A DNA stretch of 64,000 nucleotides from Zymobacter sp047495495 (GTDB lineage: Bacteria > Pseudomonadota > Gammaproteobacteria > Pseudomonadales > Halomonadaceae). The stretch is from assembly GCF_047495495.1 (NCBI RefSeq), contig NZ_CP179930.1:2728001-2792000 (forward strand), in the 5' to 3' direction. Under the pieces are notes generated by a model. The model was not told where the DNA came from. It saw nothing but the letters and a program-made list of their open reading frames with translations, and did no database searches. Positions 7,246 through 15,446 of the stretch are shown here, piece after piece; within the stretch, counting starts at the first letter, position 1; every line of letters begins with the position of its first letter. Made by a program: the position numbers and the translations under genes.

Positions 7246-8295
7246 CTAACCTTCAACACGCACGACAAAGTCCACTGGTAGTGAGTGATGAGGCTCTGGC
7301 CACGACTCATGCTCTAGCACCGCAATGGCAGCGTTGCACAGCGCCCCCATATTACCGATGTAAAGCGCGTCAATTGCAGCCAGATTTCCTCTATCGTCAA
7401 TGGATATCTGTAGCGTACATGATTTGCCTTTGGCTTCTGGGATGTGGCCTGTTACCGCTTTTAATGCTTCGCTAGCTTGCGTTGAATAATGCATGATGTC
7501 CGCTTGTTCAACGCTGTTTGTCCCTTCTCTTTTCTCCGCGACACCATCCTCGACAGGCACATCCGATATCTCATTGCTATCCATGATGCTGATAGTCTGA
7601 CTGTCACCGCCCGTTCCCCAGCGCTGGTGATCTATCAACAGAGTGTCAGCCTTGTCTGCATGATGCAGAATATAGGAATAGTCATATCCGGCATCAGCCT
7701 GTGAAACGTATTTCAGATCTGCAGTGATACCAGCGTGGGCCAGTGAAGGCCCTATCTCATAGGAACAGTTTTTATAAGGCACACTGAAGCACTCATGGGG
7801 AGCTAAAATGATTTCCCAAGTGCCTGCGCGCGCACTCAGAGGTGCGCTCAGTGACACATCCCAGCCCAGTTCCTGCCTCGTCTCACGCAGTATCGACGAT
7901 ACGTCGCCCAGTACGTTGATACGTACCAGCCCCTTGCGACGCACATCTTCAGCATCGTCCTCTTCCAGAAAATCACTTTTATTCGCTCGTGAGAATTCAG
8001 GCTGCCATACGATGTGCCCATCTGATGCCGCCCAGTCCCAATCATGCCATGGCACATTAGGGGAATAAGACGCGGCGTCAGGCATTGTCGACAGAATAAA
8101 GTCCCCCAGTTCGACGCTCGGCCGCCCTGTCAGCACAGCGGGGTATACCGGTGTTACCTTGGCAGGCGGCGCTGGTGCTACCGCAGACGATTCTGGCAAC
8201 CGATCGCTCAGCACCTTCAGACCGATGCCCAGTGGGATTCCGGTGCCTAACAGGCAGCTCAGGAATATCCCTACACATAGCTTTCCCCCACGCAT
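7246..8295 (-). CDS. Membrane-anchored or exported protein with TolA-like C-terminal domain, copy 2
   Basis: 349-aa paralogue of the next gene with the same architecture: membrane segment (VGIFLSCLLGTGIPLGIGLK), Pro/Ala linker, unknown middle domain (VLGDVSSILRETRQELGWDV) and a C-terminal TolA domain III-like module with both cysteines (GKSCTLQI, GALCNAAI) and the final WPEP. The start at 8295 is chosen because AGAGGAAGGG lies just upstream and it places the hydrophobic segment at the N-terminus; an ATG at 8340 is possible. Sixty-one bp separate it from copy 1, so the two are probably co-transcribed. The TolA relation is inferred from the residue pattern only. Confidence 0.55.
   Translation of the reverse strand: MRGGKLCVGIFLSCLLGTGIPLGIGLKVLSDRLPESSAVAPAPPAKVTPVYPAVLTGRPSVELGDFILSTMPDAASYSPNVPWHDWDWAASDGHIVWQPEFSRANKSDFLEEDDAEDVRRKGLVRINVLGDVSSILRETRQELGWDVSLSAPLSARAGTWEIILAPHECFSVPYKNCSYEIGPSLAHAGITADLKYVSQADAGYDYSYILHHADKADTLLIDHQRWGTGGDSQTISIMDSNEISDVPVEDGVAEKREGTNSVEQADIMHYSTQASEALKAVTGHIPEAKGKSCTLQISIDDRGNLAAIDALYIGNMGALCNAAIAVLEHESWPEPHHSLPVDFVVRVEG
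8082..8280 (-). repeat. 199-bp near-identical block, copy 2
   Basis: Second copy of the anchor-plus-linker segment at 6971-7169. Both copies lie at the same place in their genes and in the same reading frame; most differences are silent or conservative. Confidence 0.85.
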
Positions 8296-8544
8296 TGCCC
8301 TTCCTCTTGTAATCCCTTGTCGTAAAAACGTTTTGTGCACAAAGAATAACGTTTCCGCTGGGTTGCTGATACCAATGACAGCACGATATCCGGCAGCTTA
8401 GCGGTGTTAATGACCCACTACGGAACTACGACATCAATGCGCTGCCTCACGATGAGAGGCTGGACATCCAAGGGTATTCGGCCACAGTGAAAGTAGGACA
8501 GTGGCAACGACAGCCACTGTCGACCATGGACAGGAGAACGCCAG

Positions 8545-9342
8545 ATGGAACTGGGAATTCGTGATCGCGTCGCGCTGATTACCGGCGCAGCAGGTGGCAT
8601 TGGACTGGCCACGGCCAGACTGCTGGCCGAGGAAGGCGTCAAGCTGGTACTGAGCGACCTGGATCAGCAAGCGCTTGATGAAAAAACGGCTGATCTGCCT
8701 GCGCAAACGCTACGTCTGGCTGCCGATGTCACACGTCAGCAAGACATCAATGCCGTTGTCAGCAAGGCTCGCCATACCTTCGGCCACATCGATATCGTGG
8801 TGCATACGGCCGGTGTGACCGGGGCTAAAGGCGACCCGCTGACGCTCAGCGATGATGACTACCTGGAGGCGTGGCAGATCGATTTCATGTCCGCCGTGCG
8901 CGTCGCCCGCGCCACCCTTCCGGCCATGCGAGAGCGCAAATGGGGGCGCTTTGTCTGCGTTACCTCCGAAAACACCGTGCAGCCCTACTGGGAAGAGGCC
9001 GTCTACAACACTGCCAAGGCGGGGCTAGCCGCCTTCATCAAAGGGCTGTCCTATGAAGAAGCCAAGCACGGCGTATTGTGCAACACCGTTGCGCCGGCAT
9101 TCATCCAGACTCCGATGACCGATGGCATGATGAAGCAGCGAGCCAAGGCGCTGGGCGTTTCATTCGACGAGGCCGTAAAGAGCTTTCTGGCTGAAGAGCG
9201 TCCCGGTATCGTGGAACAGCGCCGAGGACAGGTCGAGGAAGTGGCCCCAGCCATTGCCTTGCTGGTGTCCGAGCGGGCATCGTTCATCAATGGCGCAAAC
9301 CTGCGCGTCGACGGAGGTTCGGTCATGGCAGTGCAGAACTGA
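8545..9342 (+). CDS. Short-chain dehydrogenase/reductase (SDR)
   Basis: NAD(P)-dependent oxidoreductase of the classical SDR family, 265 aa. Visible: Rossmann glycine motif TGAAGGIG (about residues 14-21), an Asp after beta-2 (LVLSDLD) that suggests NAD(H) preference, catalytic Ser in CVTSENT and the YxxxK pair in YNTAK, and the usual C-terminus INGANLRVDGG. The substrate cannot be told. RBS AGGAG lies upstream of the ATG. It stands alone between oppositely oriented genes. A fatty-acid or polyol reductase role is possible. Confidence 0.85.
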   Translation: MELGIRDRVALITGAAGGIGLATARLLAEEGVKLVLSDLDQQALDEKTADLPAQTLRLAADVTRQQDINAVVSKARHTFGHIDIVVHTAGVTGAKGDPLTLSDDDYLEAWQIDFMSAVRVARATLPAMRERKWGRFVCVTSENTVQPYWEEAVYNTAKAGLAAFIKGLSYEEAKHGVLCNTVAPAFIQTPMTDGMMKQRAKALGVSFDEAVKSFLAEERPGIVEQRRGQVEEVAPAIALLVSERASFINGANLRVDGGSVMAVQN

Positions 9343-9451
9343 CCCGCCACTGGCAATGCCCCGCGCCCCGCTTCGCTCCAACACGCCCTAAGGCGCACGC
9401 TAGGCCGCCAACGCTGTGTGCGACGCCTCGCCAGTACACAGCAGTAGCTAC

Positions 9452-9483
9452 AAAAAAAGCGCTCTCAATAATGAGAGCGCTTT
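9452..9483 (-). terminator. Bidirectional terminator between SDR and nucleotidase
   Basis: Perfect 11-bp stem AAAGCGCTCTC (9456-9466) / GAGAGCGCTTT (9473-9483) with a 6-nt loop. On the minus strand it is followed by seven T residues, so it is strongest for the nucleotidase gene ending at 9544. It may also stop the SDR transcript. Confidence 0.85.
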
Positions 9484-9543
9484 CAGGTCGAGCAATGCGG
9501 CCAGCGCGCCCGTGCGAACATGCGCGCTGGTCATCCCTGCTTA

Positions 9544-11199
9544 TTAGTAGTGGTTTTCCGGAGTGAAGTCGCTGACCTTGAGCGCCGGATGATGTTCGAC
9601 ATAGTGAATCAGAGTGTCGATATCGATGACGCCACGGTCCACATAGGCCGGATGAGTGTCAATCGTCGGGTAGCCATCGCCACCGCGTGCCACGAAGCTG
9701 TTGGTCACCAGCGTGTAGTGACGCTTCGCGGACAGCGGTTTACCGTTGATGCGATAGCGCGCCAGCCCTTTGGCGTTCTGCACAACCGTGACCTTGCGCA
9801 GCTGAGCAAAACCACCCGCACCAGACGGAATAGCAGTAGCCGCATCCAGGTACTGCGCCAGTTCTTGGCCATTCATGGTGATACGTACAACGGTGCTGCC
9901 GAACGGCAGAACACGGTACAGGTCACCAACGCGAATCGTGGTATTTTCCAGCGCATCGCGCATGCCGCCACCGTTCATCAGCGCCAGATCCCCCGGCACA
10001 GATTCGAGGTAACCCGCCAGTACCAGCTGAGCCAGCGGTGCCTGACGGCCGCGGACTTCCAGACGTTCACCGCCGAACGAACGATCGCTGGTGCCGACCT
10101 GACGTTCCAGCATCGCATGAGCGTGCTGCTGATACGGCGTCAGGAATTCCAGCATATGCGGGTCTTCTTCGATGCGGTGCGTATAGTATTTACGAACCGG
10201 CTTGCCTTGTTCGTCCTTGACCTCATGATTAAGGTTGACCGGAATCAGCTGGTAGTGCTCCAGCACAAACTGACCGTCCTTGTAGACGAAGTCGGCACGG
10301 CCTACGTATTTACCCCACTCATGGGCCTGCACAATCCACGTGCCGTTCTGACGATCCGGTGCACAGGGCGTACCCGGCACGTAGTTGAGGTCACGTACGT
10401 TCTCGGACAGCATGCAGACGGGGTTCTGGCTGTGACCGCCGACGATCATCGACAGATCGCCTTCCGGCATAGCACGCGCCAGTTCGACATCGCCCGGTGC
10501 GGCAACGCCGTGCTCACCGTTCGGGTAGTGGCCCATATGGGTCACCGCAATGATGACGTCAGGGTGAACGTCTTTCTTCAGCTCAGCGATAACGTCACGC
10601 GCAGCTTGCTGCGTGCTGCGGAATTCTAGCCCTTCGGTATGCGTCGGGTCGCTGAATTTCCAGGTGTCTTCCGTCGTCAGACCGATCACGGCAATCTTCA
10701 GCCCTTGGCGTTCGAAGATCGCGTACGGCTGGAAGGCATGCTCGTTAGTGCCTTTACGATAGATGTTGGCAGACAGTACTGGGAAACCGGCCCATTCGAT
10801 CTGCTTGCGCAGTACATCCAGCGTATTGTCGAACTCATGGTTGCCCAGCGACATGGCGTCGTAGCCAATCATGCGCATGCCTTTGAAATCAGGCTCGGCA
10901 TCCTGCATATCGGACGCCGGTACACCGGTATTGATATCGCCACCCGAGAACAGCAGTACGCTGCCACCCTGCGCTTCCACTTCGGCTCGTACGGCATCGA
11001 CCACGGTCTTCTGAGCGGACAGGCCGTACTCGTCGTGATCGTTGTGCCAGAAGCGGCCATGATGATCGTTGGTGTGCAGAATGGTTATGCGCTTCGGCGC
11101 ATCACCTTTGTCAGGTGTTGTCGGCGCTGGCGTCGACGTACTGCACGCGGCAAGGAAGGAAAGTGAAAACGCAAGAAGAGCGGATCTTATCGGTCGCAC
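9544..11199 (-). CDS. ushA: UshA-type 5'-nucleotidase/UDP-sugar hydrolase lipoprotein, copy 1
   Basis: Hydrolyses extracytoplasmic nucleotides to nucleoside and phosphate. The metallophosphatase domain shows ILHTNDHHGRFW, SGGDINTG, LGNHEFD, THMGHY and GGHSQNPVC; the nucleotidase C-domain has NGGGMRDAL, VLPFGSTV and RGGDGYP. The pattern closely follows E. coli UshA. The N-terminus has a lipobox (LSFLAAC followed by Ser), so it is probably an outer-membrane lipoprotein, as known for Vibrio NutA. The frame is open to an ATG at 11304; the GTG at 11199 is chosen because it gives a normal signal peptide and a 551-aa length like the paralogue. No strong RBS decides this. Confidence 0.9.
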   Translation of the reverse strand: MRPIRSALLAFSLSFLAACSTSTPAPTTPDKGDAPKRITILHTNDHHGRFWHNDHDEYGLSAQKTVVDAVRAEVEAQGGSVLLFSGGDINTGVPASDMQDAEPDFKGMRMIGYDAMSLGNHEFDNTLDVLRKQIEWAGFPVLSANIYRKGTNEHAFQPYAIFERQGLKIAVIGLTTEDTWKFSDPTHTEGLEFRSTQQAARDVIAELKKDVHPDVIIAVTHMGHYPNGEHGVAAPGDVELARAMPEGDLSMIVGGHSQNPVCMLSENVRDLNYVPGTPCAPDRQNGTWIVQAHEWGKYVGRADFVYKDGQFVLEHYQLIPVNLNHEVKDEQGKPVRKYYTHRIEEDPHMLEFLTPYQQHAHAMLERQVGTSDRSFGGERLEVRGRQAPLAQLVLAGYLESVPGDLALMNGGGMRDALENTTIRVGDLYRVLPFGSTVVRITMNGQELAQYLDAATAIPSGAGGFAQLRKVTVVQNAKGLARYRINGKPLSAKRHYTLVTNSFVARGGDGYPTIDTHPAYVDRGVIDIDTLIHYVEHHPALKVSDFTPENHY

Positions 11200-11298
11200 G
11201 GCAAGTTTCTCTGCTGCTGGGTAGTGAAAGGCTGATCCTGTACAAGACATGTCAGGAATTGCGCAGGCGCGCATGATAAAACATTTTTGCATGCCATG

Positions 11299-11343
11299 TA
11301 GCATTATTTGTTACACAGGCAACAGTTTTATTACACACCAGAC
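11299..11343 (-). promoter_or_regulatory. Conserved 45-bp upstream element, copy 1
   Basis: Matches 13373-13417 in 38 of 45 positions without gaps and lies at a similar distance (about 100 bp) upstream of its nucleotidase gene. On the minus strand it holds AATAAT and TAATGCTA, possible -10 elements. A clear PHO box is not present, although a GTGTNAT heptamer occurs. Probably the duplicated promoter or regulator site of the two genes. Confidence 0.5.
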
Positions 11344-11542
11344 GGGCGCGAAAACATGCCACGCCATCGCACAGAGCGTACTGATCCAGGGTCACCAGAA
11401 GGATGATACGCGAAGCATAGTGCACCTGTGACCTGGCATTATCGCTGGCAGGCAAACGGTTCAGCATGCAGGGTTCATGCCACACTGCGCTCCAGCACAA
11501 GGCATCGTCATCGACGACTGTCTCTCTTTTCTTTGCAACGAC

Positions 11543-11575
11543 AAGGGCGCTTCCATTCAACATGAAAGCGCCCTT
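11543..11575 (-). terminator. Terminator-like hairpin after nucleotidase copy 2
   Basis: Ten-bp perfect stem AAGGGCGCTT (11543-11552) / AAGCGCCCTT (11566-11575) with a 13-nt loop, about 70 bp beyond the copy 2 stop. The minus-strand tail TTGTCGTT is only moderately T-rich. Confidence 0.55.
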
Positions 11576-11642
11576 TCCTTCAGTGTTAACCGCCGATACA
11601 CCCTCACATGGCCATCATTCCCCTTGCCTTAGCGACATGTCG

Positions 11643-13283
11643 CTAACGAGGCGTGTAATCGCTGACGCGGAGCGGAGAATGCCGCTCGACGTAGCGAACG
11701 AAGGCGTCGATATCGACAACATGGCGATCAACGTATTTCGGATGGGTGTCGATGGGCGGATAGCCATCGCCGCCATGAGCCACGAAACTGTTGGTCACCA
11801 GCACGTAGTTCCGCGTCGCCGACAGCGGTACGCCTTTGATGCGATAGCGCTCCAGCCCGCTCTTGCCCGGAACGACCGTCAGATTGCGGGTCTGGGCATA
11901 GCCTGAAGCCCCTGGCTGAATGGCCGTCAGGGCATCAAGGTATTTCGCCATTTCCTGCCCCGTCAAAGTGACACTGACAACCGTATTGCCAAAGGGCAGA
12001 ACTCGGTAGAGGTTGTTGAAGCGGATGTCGGTCTCACTCAGCACGTCGCGAAGCCCTCCAACGTTCGTGAAGGCCAGATCACCCGGCACGGCATCCAGAT
12101 AGGCCGCCGTCACTAGCTGGCCCAGTGGAACCTGTCGGGTACGCGCCAACTGGCGATCATTGCCGAACGAGCGGTCACTGGTGCCAACGTGCCGCTCCAT
12201 CCGTTCCCGATCATGTTCTTGGAACGGTGTCAGAAGCGTCAGCATCTGCGAATCTTCTGCGACTGCCGATGTGTAGGGCTGGCGGACAGGCTTGCCATGT
12301 TCATCCATCACGTCATGGCTGAGGTTCACGGGGATCAGCTGATACCGTTCGAGCACGAACTGACCGTTGCGGTAGACGAAATCGGCACGCCCTACGTATT
12401 TGCCCCATTCGTTGGCCTGCACGATCCACGTGCCGTTCTGATGATCGGGTACGCAAGGGCTACCCGGCATGTGGTGGCGATCCAGCACATTCTCCGCTGA
12501 CATGCACAGCACGGTATGCGTGTGTGCGCCGACGATCAGTGACAGATCACCCTTCGGCAAGGCACGCGCCAACTCGACATCACCCGGCGATGAGGTGCCG
12601 TGTGCACCATCCGGGTAGTACCCTAAATGCGACAGCGCGATGATGACGTCAGGTTTTTCGTGACGCTTGAGTTCAGCAATCTCATCACGCACTGCCTGCT
12701 GGGCACTGCGGAACTCCAGCCCCTGCATATGCTCAGGATTGCTCTGTTTCCATGTGTCTTCGGTCGTCAGCCCAATGACGGCAATCCTGACACCCTGCCG
12801 AGTGAAGATAGCGTAGGGCTGGAAGGCATGCTCGTTCGTTCCCTTGCGGTAGATGTTGGCTGACAGGATGGGAAAGCCTGCCCACCCCATCTGCTTTTGC
12901 AGTACACTGGGCACATGATCGAATTCGTGGTTGCCGACCGCCATGGCGTCGTAACCCATCATGTGCATGCCTTTAAAATCAGGCTCCGCATCCTGCAGAT
13001 CGGAGGCGGGCGTGCCGGTGTTGATATCGCCGCCGGAAAGCAGCAGTACGCTGCCGCCTTTAGCTTCCACTTCCCTACGCACCGCATCGACGATCGTCTT
13101 CTGAGCCGCTAGGCCGTACTCGCCGTGATCACTGCGCCAGAAATGGCCATGGGCGTCATTGGTATGCAGGATTGTGATATGCCGCGGCGTATCTAGCGAT
13201 GGTGAATCGGTGGGCGTTGACGTGCTGCAGGCGGCCAGAAAGAAGAACGACGACGCCACAAGCACTTTCTTTATCAGCTGCAC
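11643..13283 (-). CDS. ushA: UshA-type 5'-nucleotidase/UDP-sugar hydrolase lipoprotein, copy 2
   Basis: Tandem paralogue of the gene at 9544-11199, about 546 aa, same domain order: ILHTNDAHGHFW, SGGDINTG, VGNHEFD, SHLGYY, then a C-domain with VLPFGNTV and HGGDGYP. Lipobox FFFLAAC followed by Ser predicts an outer-membrane lipoprotein. One difference stands out: the last metal motif reads GAHTH rather than GGHSQ, i.e. the UshA glutamine ligand is replaced by histidine as in most other 5'-nucleotidases, which may change metal or substrate preference. The GTG start at 13283 is chosen for a GGAG nine bases upstream. Transcription is probably independent of copy 1 because a hairpin and a conserved upstream element lie between them. 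Confidence 0.88.
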   Translation of the reverse strand: MQLIKKVLVASSFFFLAACSTSTPTDSPSLDTPRHITILHTNDAHGHFWRSDHGEYGLAAQKTIVDAVRREVEAKGGSVLLLSGGDINTGTPASDLQDAEPDFKGMHMMGYDAMAVGNHEFDHVPSVLQKQMGWAGFPILSANIYRKGTNEHAFQPYAIFTRQGVRIAVIGLTTEDTWKQSNPEHMQGLEFRSAQQAVRDEIAELKRHEKPDVIIALSHLGYYPDGAHGTSSPGDVELARALPKGDLSLIVGAHTHTVLCMSAENVLDRHHMPGSPCVPDHQNGTWIVQANEWGKYVGRADFVYRNGQFVLERYQLIPVNLSHDVMDEHGKPVRQPYTSAVAEDSQMLTLLTPFQEHDRERMERHVGTSDRSFGNDRQLARTRQVPLGQLVTAAYLDAVPGDLAFTNVGGLRDVLSETDIRFNNLYRVLPFGNTVVSVTLTGQEMAKYLDALTAIQPGASGYAQTRNLTVVPGKSGLERYRIKGVPLSATRNYVLVTNSFVAHGGDGYPPIDTHPKYVDRHVVDIDAFVRYVERHSPLRVSDYTPR

Positions 13284-13372
13284 TATAAGGGTCTCCACGA
13301 CAGGGTAGCGAGAGGCTTGTTCCGCAAGCGATAGCGCAGGCGTATGCCGTTAAGTCGACTTTGCCTGCGGTA

Positions 13373-13417
13373 TAGCATTATTTGCGACAAAGGCTTCACT
13401 TTTATGACACACCAGAC
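13373..13417 (-). promoter_or_regulatory. Conserved 45-bp upstream element, copy 2
   Basis: Counterpart of 11299-11343 (38 of 45 identical). It sits about 90 bp upstream of the copy 2 start and also abuts the divergent HAD gene, so it may hold both promoters. Contains GTGTCAT, one PHO-like heptamer, but no second one at 11 bp. Confidence 0.5.
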
Positions 13418-13431
13418 CTATCAAGGAACGA

Positions 13432-14148
13432 GTGAGTGCAATGACGATAAAAGCCATTACCTTCGATATCGACGATACGCTGTGGGATAACGCCCCGGTC
13501 ATGGCTCGCCTTGAACCCGCCCATTACCAATGGCTGGATGAGCAAATCCACCATGCACAGCGCGTGCCGCTGGATGAGTACATGCGCCGCCGCCAGGCTT
13601 TTTCGGAAGCGCACCCCGACGTGCGTGGCGATCACACCGAAGTGCGCCGTCGCGTGCTGCATCAAATCGTGCGAGAACAGGGCATCGAAGAGCCACTGGC
13701 AACGCAACTCACTGAGCGTGCCATCCACTACATGCTGGCGCTGCGCCATCAGATCGAACCGTACGAAGAATCCGAAGCACTGCTCGAAACGCTGTCGAAG
13801 CGCTATCCACTGGCGGTCATCACCAATGGCAATGTTGATATGCGTCGCCTACCGCTCGGGCGTCATTTCGACGCCATCTTCAATGCGGGCGAACTGGGCA
13901 TGTCCAAGCCCTCACCCAAGGTATTCCACGCGGCACTGGCCGCGCTGGGCGATGACATTCGTCCCGAAGACGCTATCCATGTCGGCGACTCGTGGGCGCA
14001 CGATGCCCTCGCCGCACACGGTGCGGGCATGAAGGCGGCTTGGATCGACGTGCACAATCAGCACCACGAGTGCCCCGAAGGGGTCTATCGGCTGAACCAT
14101 GTCCGCGAACTTCCTGCGCTGCTGGCACAGCTAAACGGCGACGCCTGA
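13432..14148 (+). CDS. HAD-family phosphatase, YigB-like
   Basis: Haloacid dehalogenase superfamily phosphohydrolase, 238 aa. Motif I is TFDIDDTLWDN (two catalytic Asp), motif II ITNGN, motif III Lys in MSKPSPK, motif IV HVGDSWAHD. Layout and several segments resemble E. coli YigB, which dephosphorylates FMN; other sugar or nucleotide phosphates are possible. It may begin at the GTG 13432 (AAGGA four bases upstream) or the in-frame ATG 13441. It lies divergent from the nucleotidase and adds to the phosphate-releasing genes of this region. Confidence 0.85.
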   Translation: MSAMTIKAITFDIDDTLWDNAPVMARLEPAHYQWLDEQIHHAQRVPLDEYMRRRQAFSEAHPDVRGDHTEVRRRVLHQIVREQGIEEPLATQLTERAIHYMLALRHQIEPYEESEALLETLSKRYPLAVITNGNVDMRRLPLGRHFDAIFNAGELGMSKPSPKVFHAALAALGDDIRPEDAIHVGDSWAHDALAAHGAGMKAAWIDVHNQHHECPEGVYRLNHVRELPALLAQLNGDA

Positions 14149-14172
14149 TCCTCACACCCCATACCGCATTGA

Positions 14173-14205
14173 AAAAGGGAAGGCCCGTACAACGCCTTCC
14201 CTTTT
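14173..14205 (+). terminator. Bidirectional terminator after HAD phosphatase
   Basis: Twelve-bp perfect stem AAAAGGGAAGGC (14173-14184) / GCCTTCCCTTTT (14194-14205) with a 9-nt loop, between convergent genes. Confidence 0.85.
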
Positions 14206-14244
14206 GATTGCATTGATTGCCGCGAGAACATCATCGCCGCGTTA

Positions 14245-14616
14245 TTAGACGGTACCCGTGAAGTACTGCACCGCATGAGCGCCACACCAGAAGCCGCCCG
14301 CTAGCCCCAGTGCGATACCAAGCGCAAAGGAGAAACGACGGCGCGCCGCCATGCGATGACGGTCGAAACAGATCAGCAGAATCGGGAAGCACGGCACGCT
14401 GGCCAGAAACGCCGTTTCGATACCCTTGATCTGGATCAACAGCTGCAATAGCGCCGCGACAACGCTGCCGAGAACCCCGGCCCCTACAATGCCCAGCAGT
14501 AGGCTGATGCCTTTACGGTATTTCAGCGGACGAGCATTGGTCGCTGTTACGGTTGTACGGTGAGTGTGCTGCATCGTCATATCGTGTACCCCTGCGTGGC
14601 CACATGGATGGCTCAT
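14245..14616 (-). CDS. Small membrane protein of unknown function
   Basis: 123 aa with a hydrophilic N-terminal tail and about three predicted membrane segments (LLLGIVGAGVLGSVVAALLQ; FLASVPCFPILLICF; ALGIALGLAGGFWCG) separated by a basic loop DRHRMAARRR. GAGGGA lies upstream of the first ATG; an in-frame ATG at residue 13 is possible. No family is recognised. It heads a run of three small minus-strand membrane proteins. Confidence 0.55.
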   Translation of the reverse strand: MSHPCGHAGVHDMTMQHTHRTTVTATNARPLKYRKGISLLLGIVGAGVLGSVVAALLQLLIQIKGIETAFLASVPCFPILLICFDRHRMAARRRFSFALGIALGLAGGFWCGAHAVQYFTGTV

Positions 14617-14690
14617 ATACTCATCCCTCTTTGTAGGTAATCAGTTCTGCACTCGCGCATCGCGCTACCCATGACGGGCATGTGTGCTCA

Positions 14691-14987
14691 TCAGAACAAC
14701 CGGTAGCCACATTGCCCTATCCCGTGAGCTGGGCTGAAGAAGCCAATAATGATGCCCGCCACAGTTCCGAAGGGAATCAACGCTGATGAATAGAAAGCGT
14801 GCGGCCTGCACCGCGTGATAGTAAGACGGCCCGCCAAAATGCTGCTGATGCCCAGCCACACCCAAGCACCGACCGAGGGCAGAAAGAGCGGCATGCACAG
14901 CATTGAAACCACGCTTATTCCCGCCGGGATGGAAAACAGCGAAAGCGTAATGAGATTGCTGATCTCCAGTGCCACTGGTCTTTTCAT
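14691..14987 (-). CDS. Small membrane protein of unknown function
   Basis: 98 aa, three hydrophobic segments (LITLSLFSIPAGISVVSML; VWLGISSILAG; LIPFGTVAGIIIGFF). GCAGGG stands just ahead of the ATG. An alternative longer frame overlaps but is less hydrophobic and less gene-like. No family recognised; neighbours on both sides are also small membrane proteins. Confidence 0.45.
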   Translation of the reverse strand: MKRPVALEISNLITLSLFSIPAGISVVSMLCMPLFLPSVGAWVWLGISSILAGRLTITRCRPHAFYSSALIPFGTVAGIIIGFFSPAHGIGQCGYRLF

Positions 14988-15047
14988 ATCCCTGCACTTC
15001 TTATAATGGATGCGATGAAGGCGTTTGGTATCCGTCGCCTATCATCA

Positions 15048-15272
15048 TCAACTGACGTTGTTCGATGCCTGAATGATGCCGACGACGCCGCAGATGATGA
15101 AGGGTATGAATTCGATCAGAATGACGTAAGCGTGCATATTGGGCGTGATCGCGATCACATACAGAATATGCGCGAAGATGATCGCAGCGATGGACAGCAT
15201 GGTTGCTCCACGCTTCAGCATCGGACGCGGCAGTGCGCGACTGTCCTTTTCATCGAGATGATCGTGGCGCAT
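15048..15272 (-). CDS. Small two-helix membrane protein of unknown function
   Basis: 74 aa beginning MRHDHLDEKDSRALPRP, then two hydrophobic helices (MLSIAAIIFAHILYVIAI and YVILIEFIPFIICGVVGII). The start at 15272 is chosen because GGGGGAA lies directly upstream; the frame is open further back to 15392 but that part has no coding character. No family recognised. Confidence 0.45.
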   Translation of the reverse strand: MRHDHLDEKDSRALPRPMLKRGATMLSIAAIIFAHILYVIAITPNMHAYVILIEFIPFIICGVVGIIQASNNVS

Positions 15273-15356
15273 GTATTCCCCCTTATGAGCGCGGTTGGAT
15301 GGCCGCTCCAAGGCCTCTCCGTAGTGTAGTGCTAATGCGATAGAGGGAAGGATACG

Positions 15357-15400
15357 CAGCCGATGCGCGGTTGGCTTTAGCCAAGGCCGCACATCGGCTG
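15357..15400 (-). terminator. Extended hairpin downstream of the PLP enzyme gene
   Basis: Nested inverted repeats: CAGCCGATG (15357-15365) / CATCGGCTG (15392-15400), GCGG / CCGC and TTGGC / GCCAA around a TTTA loop, interrupted only by one mismatch and a two-base bulge. It starts 47 bp beyond the stop at 15447. No T tail is present on either strand, so it may be a factor-assisted terminator or mRNA 3'-end stabiliser. Confidence 0.55.
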
Positions 15401-15446
15401 TACATAAATGTCAGCGTAGATCAACGCCAACGAGAGGAAACAAACG

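Noticed and set aside
9520..10629. 369-codon plus-strand open frame opposite the first nucleotidase
   Set aside because: Antisense to conserved UshA motifs; composition and lack of any domain mark it as spurious.
11287..11343. PHO box upstream of the nucleotidase genes
   Set aside because: Only single CTGTCAT-like heptamers occur; no second half-site at 11 bp, so no PHO box is called despite the fitting function.
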